From contig NZ_KQ130498.1 in the NCBI RefSeq assembly GCF_001050375.1, positions 1-51,108 of the forward strand: a DNA stretch of 51,108 bases, read 5' to 3'. Positions 18,146 to 26,277 of this stretch are shown here, piece after piece. A program made the position numbers and the translations under genes. Numbering within the stretch: position 1 is the first letter of the stretch; each line of letters begins with the position of its first letter. The notes beneath the pieces were generated by a model. The model was not told the origin of the DNA. It worked only from the letters and a program-made list of their open reading frames with translations, and did no database searches. The DNA is from Catenovulum maritimum. GTDB taxonomy: Bacteria > Pseudomonadota > Gammaproteobacteria > Enterobacterales > Alteromonadaceae.

Positions 18146-18892
18146 TTGATAATAACTTTAGGTTCATTTTCAGTAAAAGTACATACGGTAAGTATGTTCG
18201 CTTTTGTTATCGCTTTTTGTTTGCTGTGTTCATTAGGCGTTTGGCAAATTCAAAGAGGGATTGTTAAGCAAGAAATCCGCTATCAAGAACAAGCCGAAAT
18301 TCAAGATTTATCGAATCTATTCACTTCTGTTGAGCGTTTTTCTAAATCAGATTTAAAAAAACTGCAGGGTCAACAAGTTCACATTCAAGCTGAAAGGCTA
18401 GGAAGCGAAATTTGGTATGTAGAAAATAAGATATTTAATAAAAAACTTGGAGTGGATGTTATTGCTGTCTTCAAACTGTCTAATTCAAACCAAGTTGTTT
18501 TCATCAACTTTGGTTGGATTGCGGTTGGTGAAAATAGAGCGCCAAGGGAACTAACTCAAGCCCTACCTGATGTTTTAAATGAAATGGGGCAAATTCAAAT
18601 TATAGAATTAAATCCATTTATGCAGGGCGACATTCGAACTGAACAAGGTAAAAAAATAATTCAACAGATTGATTTAAATGTGTTTAAACGGGAAGAAAAT
18701 ATTGAAAGCTATCCTATACTAATACATGTAACGAATAAAAATAAGTTTGGTTTTAGGTCTAATTGGGCACCAAGTGTGATGACTGCGGATAAGCATTTCG
18801 CATATGCTATTCAGTGGTTTGGTTTAGCTTTGTGCCTGACAATAATAATTATTATAAGGGCGATAAAATGGAATCCTCAGATCGAATCCTAG
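18146..18892 (+). CDS. SURF1-family oxidase assembly protein
   Basis: 248 residues with the SURF1 topology: a membrane helix near 15-36 ending in GVWQIQRG, a periplasmic domain and a second helix near 222-242. INFGWIAVG corresponds to the conserved NRGWV-type strand. SURF1 helps insert heme a into subunit I. The start is TTG, preceded by GGTGG at 18135-18139; the next candidate, ATG at 18194, would remove the first 16 residues but keep the helix, so the start is not certain. The 3' end overlaps the next gene by 25 bp. Confidence 0.88.
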   Translation: MIITLGSFSVKVHTVSMFAFVIAFCLLCSLGVWQIQRGIVKQEIRYQEQAEIQDLSNLFTSVERFSKSDLKKLQGQQVHIQAERLGSEIWYVENKIFNKKLGVDVIAVFKLSNSNQVVFINFGWIAVGENRAPRELTQALPDVLNEMGQIQIIELNPFMQGDIRTEQGKKIIQQIDLNVFKREENIESYPILIHVTNKNKFGFRSNWAPSVMTADKHFAYAIQWFGLALCLTIIIIIRAIKWNPQIES

Positions 18893-19422
18893 CATCAGGA
18901 ATACCTTCGGTTAAACCCGCTAATCGTTTTAATATGTTTGCTTTACTGGTAACGTTTTTGCTACCAGTATTGCTGGCTGCACTGGCTTTTAAGTTTCAAT
19001 GGTTTACCCCCGCGTCGACCAATTTAGGACAGCTGTTAACACCGTCAATTCAACTTGATAAAGCGTCTATGCCTGATTCAATTCAAGGCAAGTGGCTGCT
19101 TATTGTGCCTACAAAAGCTAGTTGTCATGAAAAATGCCAGCAAGGGTTATACATTTCAAACCAAGTGCATTTAGCCTTAGGTAAAGATATGGATAGGGCT
19201 GCTAATATTACTTTAGGCAGCACCATTCCCGATTTGGATAGTATTCACTTTTCCACTCAGATTGATGAGCAATTTAGCTCAGACCAGCTATATATTTCAG
19301 ATCCTTTAGGTAATGTTATTTTAACTTATCCAATTAAGGAAACTCCTGAAGACAATATCTTAACGGCGAAAAGTATTCTTTTAGATTTTAAGAAGTTATT
19401 AAAACTTTCAAGGATAGGCTAA
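18868..19422 (+). CDS. Membrane-anchored thioredoxin-like CX3C protein in the oxidase operon
   Basis: 184 residues from ATG 18868, which has AAGGG seven bases upstream; a start further upstream at 18814 lacks such support. One membrane helix (about 23-45) anchors a periplasmic domain with C86-H-E-K-C90 and a later DPLGNVILTYP strand, the pattern of a SCO/thioredoxin fold. The cysteine spacing equals that of SCO (CX3C), but the SCO copper-ligand His (present as VNHSA in the real SCO protein downstream) has no obvious counterpart. I infer a thiol-disulfide or accessory role in CuA assembly. Relatives are usually labelled hypothetical in oxidase clusters. Confidence 0.75.
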   Translation: MESSDRILASGIPSVKPANRFNMFALLVTFLLPVLLAALAFKFQWFTPASTNLGQLLTPSIQLDKASMPDSIQGKWLLIVPTKASCHEKCQQGLYISNQVHLALGKDMDRAANITLGSTIPDLDSIHFSTQIDEQFSSDQLYISDPLGNVILTYPIKETPEDNILTAKSILLDFKKLLKLSRIG

Positions 19423-20480
19423 TGCAAAATTTAGTGAGAGTAAGCATATTACTCACTTTAGTTGTGGTTATTTTAGGTGCCTATACTCGGTTGACTGATG
19501 CCGGACTTGGTTGCCCTGATTGGCCTGGGTGTTATGGCCATATGCTAGTGCCTACCGGAGATAAAGTCACTCAAGCTCAAAGCTTATATCCTGATGCACC
19601 TATTGAACATGAGAAAGCTTGGAATGAAATGATTCACCGTTATTTTGCCGGCACCTTAGGTTTATTAATATTGGCTATGACATTAATTAGTTTTTGCCAA
19701 AATAAACTTAAAAACGTTCGACTGCATTGCTCTGCGTTACTTGGTGTCGTTACTTTTCAAGCTTTGCTTGGAATGTGGACTGTCACTTTATCATTAATGC
19801 CTATTGTCGTGATGGCACATTTAATTGGCGGCTTTACGACCTTTATTTTACTTGTTTGGCTTGAAAGGCGAATTAATTTCAGCCAAAAAGTAGAAGCGTC
19901 AGTGGCTCCAATTAAACCTGATGTTAAATTGGTTAAGACGCCTAAGCTTGCGATTATTGCTCTAGCTGTTTTGATGCTACAAATTATGTTAGGTGGTTGG
20001 ACCTCTTCAAATTATGCCGCATTAGTTTGTAATGAATTACCTATTTGTCAGGGAGATTGGGTTAAAGATTTAGCTTTCATGCCGGCTTTTAACTTGGCTA
20101 GCCCAGATGCTGAGACCTATCAGTATGGCGTATTGGATTTTGCTAGCCGTATGACGATACACGTGACTCATAGAGTTGGCGCAATTGTGACTATGTTAGT
20201 CGTTTTAGCTTGGTTGTTTGTTTGTTTTAGAAATGCAATGCAGCTCAAGCAGCAAAAGCAAAATACAAATCCCAAATTAATATATGTTCTCGGATTGTGT
20301 TTTGCTTTGTTATTACTACAAGTCTCGCTTGGGGTTTTGAATATTGTTTTGTCATTACCATTAATTGTCGCGGTTGCACATAATGCGATCGCTTTATTAT
20401 TACTTGCGAGTCTTTTCTTGAGTATTTTGTATTACAGGTATGAAATTCAACGTGTAAATCTGCAAGGGGAGTCATTATGA
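19422..20480 (+). CDS. ctaA: Heme A synthase, COX15/CtaA family
   Basis: 352-residue integral membrane protein, about eight helices, that oxidises heme O to heme A for the aa3 oxidase. Seen: [18 protein letters not shown] near the N-terminus, EMIHRYFAG with a heme-ligand His, and a second half repeating the pattern with CNELPICQG and [10 protein letters not shown]. The start overlaps the stop of the preceding gene by one base (TAATG), indicating translational coupling. It also overlaps cyoE by 4 bp. Confidence 0.94.
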   Translation: MQNLVRVSILLTLVVVILGAYTRLTDAGLGCPDWPGCYGHMLVPTGDKVTQAQSLYPDAPIEHEKAWNEMIHRYFAGTLGLLILAMTLISFCQNKLKNVRLHCSALLGVVTFQALLGMWTVTLSLMPIVVMAHLIGGFTTFILLVWLERRINFSQKVEASVAPIKPDVKLVKTPKLAIIALAVLMLQIMLGGWTSSNYAALVCNELPICQGDWVKDLAFMPAFNLASPDAETYQYGVLDFASRMTIHVTHRVGAIVTMLVVLAWLFVCFRNAMQLKQQKQNTNPKLIYVLGLCFALLLLQVSLGVLNIVLSLPLIVAVAHNAIALLLLASLFLSILYYRYEIQRVNLQGESL

Positions 20481-21370
20481 GTCAGATAAATACAATACGT
20501 CATTTACAAGCTACTCAGCTAAAAGATTATATTGAGTTAACTAAACCCAAAGTTGTGTTGTTAATTTTGCTTACGGCTTTAGTTGGTATGGTCATTCCTG
20601 CAGCTGGGTTACCCGATCTTGATTTGTTAATACTTGCTTTGTTAGGTATCGGGTTATTGTCTGGATCTGCAGCGGCTATTAACCATGTTGTCGATTACAA
20701 AATTGATGCACAAATGGCTCGAACCTATCATAGGCCTGTTGTTAAAGGCCGATTAACTCAAATTCAGGCACTTAGTTTTGCGCTTAGTATAGGTTTATTA
20801 GGTTTTTGTATTTTATGGTTTACTGTTAATCAACTTACCGCTTGGCTCACATTTGCTTCACTTGTTGGATATGCAATCGTCTATACTCTGTATTTGAAAC
20901 GTGCTACCCCGCAAAATATAGTCATAGGTGGGTTAGCTGGCGCCATGCCGCCGCTGTTAGGTTGGACTGCCGTAACCAATACTATAGATCCTAACGCGTT
21001 ATTACTTGTTATGATTATTTTTGCTTGGACACCGCCGCACTTTTGGGCGCTCGCAATCCATAGGAAACAGGACTATGCGAAAGCTGAAATCCCTATGCTG
21101 CCAGTTACTCATGGCGAAGAATTCACTAAGACGATGATCTTGCTGTATACCTGTATTTTAAGCATAGTGTGTATTATGCCTTGGTTATCAGGCCAGTTTG
21201 GTTTAACTTACTTGTTGGTGTCCGCTGGATTGAATTTTAGATTTATTTGGTTAGCTGTGCAGTTAAAATGGTTCGATACAAAAGGACTTGCATTTAAAAC
21301 CTTTAAATATTCGATCTGGCATTTAATGTTTTTATTTATTCTGATGGTGTTCGATTTTATTTTAGTATGA
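20477..21370 (+). CDS. cyoE: Protoheme IX farnesyltransferase (heme O synthase)
   Basis: 297 residues, UbiA-superfamily membrane prenyltransferase. Motif one is [19 protein letters not shown] (the NxxxDxxxD farnesyl diphosphate site) and the second Asp-containing loop is [15 protein letters not shown]. It makes heme O from heme B; CtaA then makes heme A. The start overlaps the ctaA stop in an ATGA arrangement. The alternative symbol in cox clusters is ctaB. Confidence 0.95.
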   Translation: MSQINTIRHLQATQLKDYIELTKPKVVLLILLTALVGMVIPAAGLPDLDLLILALLGIGLLSGSAAAINHVVDYKIDAQMARTYHRPVVKGRLTQIQALSFALSIGLLGFCILWFTVNQLTAWLTFASLVGYAIVYTLYLKRATPQNIVIGGLAGAMPPLLGWTAVTNTIDPNALLLVMIIFAWTPPHFWALAIHRKQDYAKAEIPMLPVTHGEEFTKTMILLYTCILSIVCIMPWLSGQFGLTYLLVSAGLNFRFIWLAVQLKWFDTKGLAFKTFKYSIWHLMFLFILMVFDFILV

Positions 21371-21972
21371 AAAAAATAATAATTACTGGCTTGGTCTGTT
21401 TATTGTCGGCCTTAAATGTCGCTTGTGATAGGCAGCAAGCCCCTGAGTTCAAAAATAGTTTGGTTTATCCTCAAGCTAAAGCTATCAGTCCGTTTTCTTT
21501 AACGGATAGTAAATCTTCTCCGTATACTTTAGAAAATATCAAAGGGCATTGGAGCATAGTATTTTTAGGCTATACCTTTTGCCCAGATATATGCCCAACT
21601 ACACTTATGGACCTAAAAAATGTTTATCCTCAGTTAAAAGCATTAAATGATAAAGTCCAAGTTATTTTGGTTTCCGCCGATCCCAAAAGAGATACACCGG
21701 AGCAACTCGATAAATATATTAATTATTTTCACCCTGAATTTATTGCTGTTACGGCTCAGCATGATAAATTATTACCTTTTACTCGAGAACTAGGTTTAGT
21801 TTATGCAATGAAGGGAGAAGGCGAGGATTATTTGGTTAATCATTCAGCTTCAATCGTTATTATTAATCCAGATGGAAAAATTTCCGCTGTGAGTAAGCCT
21901 AATTTTAGTGAATCTATCCCTAAAATAGATTATCTCGAGTTGTTGTCTTTATTTGAATCTCTAAGCTCTTGA
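21367..21972 (+). CDS. SCO1/SenC copper chaperone
   Basis: 201 residues. An N-terminal hydrophobic segment ending in cysteine 20 (ALNVAC) may be a lipoprotein signal or an anchor. The thioredoxin-fold domain holds the copper site C72 and C76 (FCPDICP) plus H159 (LVNHSA). SCO proteins load copper into the CuA centre of subunit II. It is the last gene of the oxidase operon, overlapping cyoE by 4 bp; the next gene begins 166 bp later. Confidence 0.93.
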   Translation: MKKIIITGLVCLLSALNVACDRQQAPEFKNSLVYPQAKAISPFSLTDSKSSPYTLENIKGHWSIVFLGYTFCPDICPTTLMDLKNVYPQLKALNDKVQVILVSADPKRDTPEQLDKYINYFHPEFIAVTAQHDKLLPFTRELGLVYAMKGEGEDYLVNHSASIVIINPDGKISAVSKPNFSESIPKIDYLELLSLFESLSS

Positions 21973-22138
21973 AATTGGAATGCTAATTTTTTGGAGCTTG
22001 ATTCGTTTTTTGATGGCAAATTTTATGAAGCGGTCTAAGCTAAAAACGTTAATATAAAAATTGCGCATCATATTTAATGTGTTTATTTTACTTAGTTACT
22101 GAAATACAGAAGCTTAAGTTTAAATGGAGGTTTGTCGT

Positions 22139-22417
22139 ATGACTCAATATACGAGATATCAACTAGAAAAAATTGCCAATATTACTAAGGCTGAAGAAAT
22201 CCTGAATGATTTCAGAGAGCTTAAAGTTTTAGGGCAAAATGTAAAATTAGATGCCTCCCAAGTTGAGCGAATTGATACTTCAGTATTACAATTAATCGTC
22301 TCATTAAAAAAATCATTAAAAGAACAAGAATTAGAGCTCGAGATTGAAAATGCCAATCAAGTCGTGACAAATGCAGCTTGTATCTGTGGTTTAAATAAAG
22401 TTTTATCTATTAATTAA
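22139..22417 (+). CDS. STAS-domain protein of the chemosensory cluster
   Basis: 92 residues from ATG 22139, chosen because GGAGG (22126-22130) lies eight bases upstream; an earlier in-frame ATG at 22124 overlaps that site. The sequence is one STAS domain of the anti-sigma-antagonist type, with LDASQVERIDTSVLQLI carrying the Thr/Ser pair (47/48) where such proteins are phosphorylated. It is the first gene of the cluster, 20 bp before cheY. STAS genes are known next to some auxiliary chemosensory systems; the partner kinase or target is unknown. Confidence 0.85.
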   Translation: MTQYTRYQLEKIANITKAEEILNDFRELKVLGQNVKLDASQVERIDTSVLQLIVSLKKSLKEQELELEIENANQVVTNAACICGLNKVLSIN

Positions 22418-22437
22418 GTTAAATTGAAGGAAGTACA

Positions 22438-22800
22438 ATGAAAAAGATTCTAGCTGTAGATGATTCGGCTTCAATGCGCCAAATGGTTAGTTTCACATTA
22501 AAGAAAGCTGGTTTTGATGTAACAGAAGCTAAAGATGGTGTTGATGCATTGAATATAGCTAAAAGTAACACATTCGACTTGGTTATTTCAGATGTGAATA
22601 TGCCTAATATGGATGGTATCACTCTAATTGGTCATTTACGTGGCTTGCCTGATTACAAATTTGTGCCTATGTTAATGTTAACCACAGAATCAGGCTTAGA
22701 TAAAAAATCTGCTGGTAAGGCCGCTGGTGCAACAGGTTGGATTGTTAAACCATTTAACCCGGATCAGTTATTAGCAACTATTGGAAAAGTGTTGAGATAA
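22438..22800 (+). CDS. cheY: CheY-type single-domain response regulator
   Basis: 120 residues, one receiver domain. Acidic pocket D8 and D9, phosphorylation site D52 (ISDVNMPNMDG), T82/T83 and K104 (IVKPF) are all present; the switch aromatic (Tyr106 in E. coli CheY) is a Trp at 101. GAAGGA precedes the ATG. It is presumably phosphorylated by the adjacent CheA. Whether it acts on the flagellar motor or on another output is not shown by the sequence. Confidence 0.9.
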   Translation: MKKILAVDDSASMRQMVSFTLKKAGFDVTEAKDGVDALNIAKSNTFDLVISDVNMPNMDGITLIGHLRGLPDYKFVPMLMLTTESGLDKKSAGKAAGATGWIVKPFNPDQLLATIGKVLR

Positions 22801-22803
22801 CAT

Positions 22804-24939
22804 ATGAGTATAGATCTCAGTCAATTCTACGAAGTATTTTTTGAAGAAAGCTTCGAAGGATTGGATGCCATGGAATCCGAGTTATTAAACTTAGAGCCAG
22901 GCACCCCAGATAATGAAACAATTAATACGATTTTTAGAGCCGCCCATTCTATAAAAGGTGGAAGTGGTACATTCGGCTTTTCTGCCGTTGCTGATTTTAC
23001 TCATGTAGTTGAGACTTTATTAGATCAAATACGAGATGGACAAAGGCAACTCACGCAAGTACAAATCGATTTGTTTCTTCAATCTGTAGATTGTCTGAGA
23101 GAAATGCTTTCTGCGCTGCGTGATAGTGAAGAACCTGACACACAGGAAGCACAAGCGCTTAAAGCTCAATTTGAAGCTATTCTTGCTGGTGATGAACTAG
23201 CTGGGCTAGAGTCAAATCAAGTCACACCGGATGACAGCTCGAATACAGCTGTTGAAGAAGAGAGCCGCTTAGGCTGGCAAATTCAGTTTAAACCGGGCAA
23301 AGATATTTTAAAAACCGGTAATGAACCCATATACATGCTGCAAGAGCTTGGTGAAATTGGAGACGTTGAGCTTGATATAAACCTTGATTTTGTGCCCACG
23401 CTTGAAACTATAGAGGCAGAAGACTGTTATTTTAATTGGGATATTAAGTTAAAATCTGATTGTGATCTTGCAAAGGTAGATGAAGTTTTTGAGTGGGTTG
23501 TAGATGATTGTGAAATCAATATCACCCCATTAGAGACACTCGTTTCTGCAGTTGATGAAGAAGTATCTGAAAATGCGACTGAGTTAGGTCAAGCCCCTGC
23601 AGCAGAAGCCATTACACCAGCCGTAGAACCCGAAAATCAAGATAGTAGTCCAGCACAGTCAGCCAAAGTAACAGAAAGTACTCCAGCTAAAAAGGATAAC
23701 GCCCCTAAAAATGCGGAAGCCAGTTCGATTCGTGTCGGCATTGAGAAAGTTGACTCATTGATTAATATGGTGGGAGAGTTAGTGATAACTCAAGCTATGT
23801 TAACTCAGCTCTCTGAAGGCGATTTCGATAAAGCTAAATTAGTCAGCCTTCAAGAAGGTTTGGCGCAGCTAGCGCATAATACTCGTGATTTACAAGAGAG
23901 CGTGATGCGAATTCGCATGCTCCCTATTAGTTTTGTTTTCAGCCGTTTCCCGCGTTTGGTCAGAGATACAAGTAAAAAACTTGGCAAACAAATTGAGCTT
24001 AAGTTACTTGGCGAGCAAACCGAACTAGATAAAACAGTTATGGAAAAAATATCAGATCCTATGGTGCATTTAGTTCGAAATGCGATGGATCATGGTTTAG
24101 AAACGACTGAAGAACGTATTGCTTCGGGTAAATCAGAAGTTGGTTCAATCACTTTGAATGCTTTTCATCAAGGTGGCAATATAGTGATTGAGATTATAGA
24201 TGATGGCAAAGGCTTAAATACTGAAAAAATTAAGCAAAAAGCAATTGCTAATGGCCTAATTACTGAAAATAGTGACCTTACTGACGAAGAAATTAATTTA
24301 CTCATTTTTGAACCAGGCTTTTCGACAGCAGATCAAGTGTCAGATTTGTCTGGTCGAGGTGTAGGCATGGATGTTGTTAGACGTAATATTCAAGCTTTAA
24401 ATGGTTCGGTTGAGTTAGCGTCAACACCTGGTGAGGGTTCTACCTTTACGATTCGCTTGCCTTTAACTTTAGCTATTCTTGATGGCCAGCTGATACGTGT
24501 TGGTGAACATATTTATATTATACCTTTGGTTAATATTATTGAGTCACTTCAAATTAACCTTGAAGATGTTAATTGTGTTGGCGGTGAATATGATGTTTTA
24601 CGCTTAAGGGATGAATACATACCTATTATCCGACTGTTTGATTTGTTCAATCATGAACCAGACAGTAAAAAAATGGAAGATGGATTGCTGGTTGTCGTGG
24701 AGCATGATAATGAAAAAATCGGCATTTTAGTTGATGAACTATTAGCTCAGCAGCAAGTTGTCATTAAAAGCTTAGAAGCTAACTATATGAAAGTTGAAGG
24801 TGTCTCTGGCGCGACAATTTTGGGTGATGGCACAGTCTCACTTATAATCGATATCTCTGGTGCAATTAAATTAGCAGGGTTAAAGAAGAGTGTAAGACGG
24901 AGCATAGAAAAAGCGGTTGTTGATTTGGAGTCTGCTTAA
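22804..24939 (+). CDS. cheA: Chemotaxis histidine kinase CheA
   Basis: 711 residues. P1 phosphotransfer domain with H48 (FRAAHSIKGGSGTFGF); an acidic central region (about 155-255) that probably stands in the P2 place; a proline/alanine/glutamate-rich linker (about 260-305); P3 dimerisation (about 310-375); P4 ATPase with N box VRNAMDHGLE, DDGKGL (G1) and SGRGVGMDVV (G2); and a C-terminal CheW-like P5. All residues for kinase activity look intact. It overlaps cheW by one base, so the two are translationally coupled. Confidence 0.95.
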   Translation: MSIDLSQFYEVFFEESFEGLDAMESELLNLEPGTPDNETINTIFRAAHSIKGGSGTFGFSAVADFTHVVETLLDQIRDGQRQLTQVQIDLFLQSVDCLREMLSALRDSEEPDTQEAQALKAQFEAILAGDELAGLESNQVTPDDSSNTAVEEESRLGWQIQFKPGKDILKTGNEPIYMLQELGEIGDVELDINLDFVPTLETIEAEDCYFNWDIKLKSDCDLAKVDEVFEWVVDDCEINITPLETLVSAVDEEVSENATELGQAPAAEAITPAVEPENQDSSPAQSAKVTESTPAKKDNAPKNAEASSIRVGIEKVDSLINMVGELVITQAMLTQLSEGDFDKAKLVSLQEGLAQLAHNTRDLQESVMRIRMLPISFVFSRFPRLVRDTSKKLGKQIELKLLGEQTELDKTVMEKISDPMVHLVRNAMDHGLETTEERIASGKSEVGSITLNAFHQGGNIVIEIIDDGKGLNTEKIKQKAIANGLITENSDLTDEEINLLIFEPGFSTADQVSDLSGRGVGMDVVRRNIQALNGSVELASTPGEGSTFTIRLPLTLAILDGQLIRVGEHIYIIPLVNIIESLQINLEDVNCVGGEYDVLRLRDEYIPIIRLFDLFNHEPDSKKMEDGLLVVVEHDNEKIGILVDELLAQQQVVIKSLEANYMKVEGVSGATILGDGTVSLIIDISGAIKLAGLKKSVRRSIEKAVVDLESA

Positions 24940-25424
24940 TGAATATAGAGCAATTGAATGCACAGTTAGGTGAATTAGAAACGGAATTACAACCAGAAAA
25001 TATGAGCCAATACTTAACTTTTTTTATGGATAATGAAGAGTATGGTATAGATATTTTAAAGGTGCAGGAGATTAGGGGGTGGGAGTCGACAACTGCTATT
25101 CCAAATTCAGCTGAGTATATTAAGGGTGTCATTAATCTAAGAGGCACAATTGTACCTGTTATCGATCTCAGACTAAAATTCAGTATTGAAAACGTGCAAT
25201 ATACTGCTGTAACTGTGGTAATCGTGCTTAAATTAACCCAAGAAGGTAAAGAAAAAATAATGGGGGTTGTTGTTGATGCGGTTTCCGATGTCCACTCAAT
25301 TTCAGATTCTCAAATCAAAGTCTCGCCAGGTTTAGGCGACAATAACAATTCTAAATTTATTAAAGGTTTAGGCGTTGTTGGAGATAAAACCTTAATCTTA
25401 TTAGAGCTCAATGACGTATTATAA
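24939..25424 (+). CDS. cheW: Chemotaxis coupling protein CheW
   Basis: 161 residues, a single CheW SH3-like domain linking receptors to CheA. Seen: YLTFFMDNEEYGIDILKVQE, NLRGTIVPVIDLRLKF and VVVDAVSDVHSI, all typical. The TAATG overlap with cheA supports the start. It ends this part of the cluster; a 248 bp gap with short imperfect hairpins (for example AGCCT/AGGCT near 25448) separates it from the BLUF gene, so the downstream genes may have their own promoter. Confidence 0.95.
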   Translation: MNIEQLNAQLGELETELQPENMSQYLTFFMDNEEYGIDILKVQEIRGWESTTAIPNSAEYIKGVINLRGTIVPVIDLRLKFSIENVQYTAVTVVIVLKLTQEGKEKIMGVVVDAVSDVHSISDSQIKVSPGLGDNNNSKFIKGLGVVGDKTLILLELNDVL

Positions 25425-25672
25425 CTATCAGTATCCATTCTAATATCAGCCTTCTAGGCTCATTATAAAGGCTCTAAATAATAGGGCCTATTCTCAATAT
25501 TTTTTTCCCAGTTTGAAAATTTCCCAAATATTTTTTGATAAATATCGATTTTATTTGATCATTTTTGTTTTCTGAACTATTTCATTATTACACCTTATTA
25601 GATGTGATTTTATTAAACTAATTCTGCATTGTTTATTTCACTTTAATTTTAAGCACGTATTAAGGAAAAATT

Positions 25673-26116
25673 ATGCTCCAATATCAACTGGTTTATTACA
25701 GTGACGCAAGCAAAGACTTTAGCGAAGAAGAACTTGTTGAGTTGCTCAACAAAGCGATTAAAAATAATAAGTCCCTCGGAATAACGGGATGCTTATTATA
25801 TGGCAATAGACGATTTATTCAGTTATTAGAGGGACCTGAAGCAAGTGTTAGGGCTTTATACCAAAAAATAAGTACAGATCCTAGGCATTCTAATGTTATG
25901 CAGGTTATGGAGATGACAGTTAATAATAAGCTATTTCCCGATTGGTCTATGGGATTCAAACATGTTGGAAACATTTCTAATAAAATAGATGGGTATACAG
26001 ATGTTTCTAAATGGATTTACTCTGAGTTTGTCACTGATGCAAGTACAGCTAAAGAGAAGGTTTTCAATTTTGCTGTGAGAAACAAATTAATGGAATCACA
26101 AGTCCTACCAAAATAA
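25673..26116 (+). CDS. Stand-alone BLUF-domain blue-light sensor
   Basis: 147 residues, essentially one BLUF domain that binds flavin. The photocycle residues line up by number with the cyanobacterial PixD (Slr1694): Y8 (LVYYSD), N31/N32 (KNNKSLGITG), Q50 (RRFIQLLEG), W91 and M93 (FPDWSMGF). About 45 residues after the domain are helical and could be an interaction surface. An AAGGA precedes the ATG. There is no output domain, so it must act through a partner; its position between cheW and the receptors suggests the chemosensory complex. The family call is firm, the partner is inferred. Confidence 0.93.
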   Translation: MLQYQLVYYSDASKDFSEEELVELLNKAIKNNKSLGITGCLLYGNRRFIQLLEGPEASVRALYQKISTDPRHSNVMQVMEMTVNNKLFPDWSMGFKHVGNISNKIDGYTDVSKWIYSEFVTDASTAKEKVFNFAVRNKLMESQVLPK

Positions 26117-26277
26117 TAATTTATTTTCACGTGTATGATTTAGCAAATTTTTTTCTATTGACTAGTATGTAATTAAGAAGTCCGTTGAAGCAAAGTAACT
26201 AACTGTCGTTGCTAGGAATATAATTTTGATATGCCGCACTTCTCGGTGCTATAGCAAATATAAAAAGGGTAAAAAAC

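Noticed and set aside
21963-21999. Hairpin AAGCTC/GAGCTT after the SCO gene
   Set aside because: Six base pairs around a 25-base loop is too weak to call a terminator.
22124-22138. Earlier ATG for the STAS gene
   Set aside because: That ATG overlaps GGAGG, which is properly spaced for the ATG at 22139.
25440-25500. Terminator after cheW
   Set aside because: Only short imperfect pairings (AGCCT/AGGCT, AATAGG/CCTATT) are present and none is directly followed by a T run, so it was not listed as a feature.
26246-26256. TGCTATAGCA palindrome upstream of the first receptor
   Set aside because: A 10 bp palindrome is expected by chance in a window this size and matches no operator I know.
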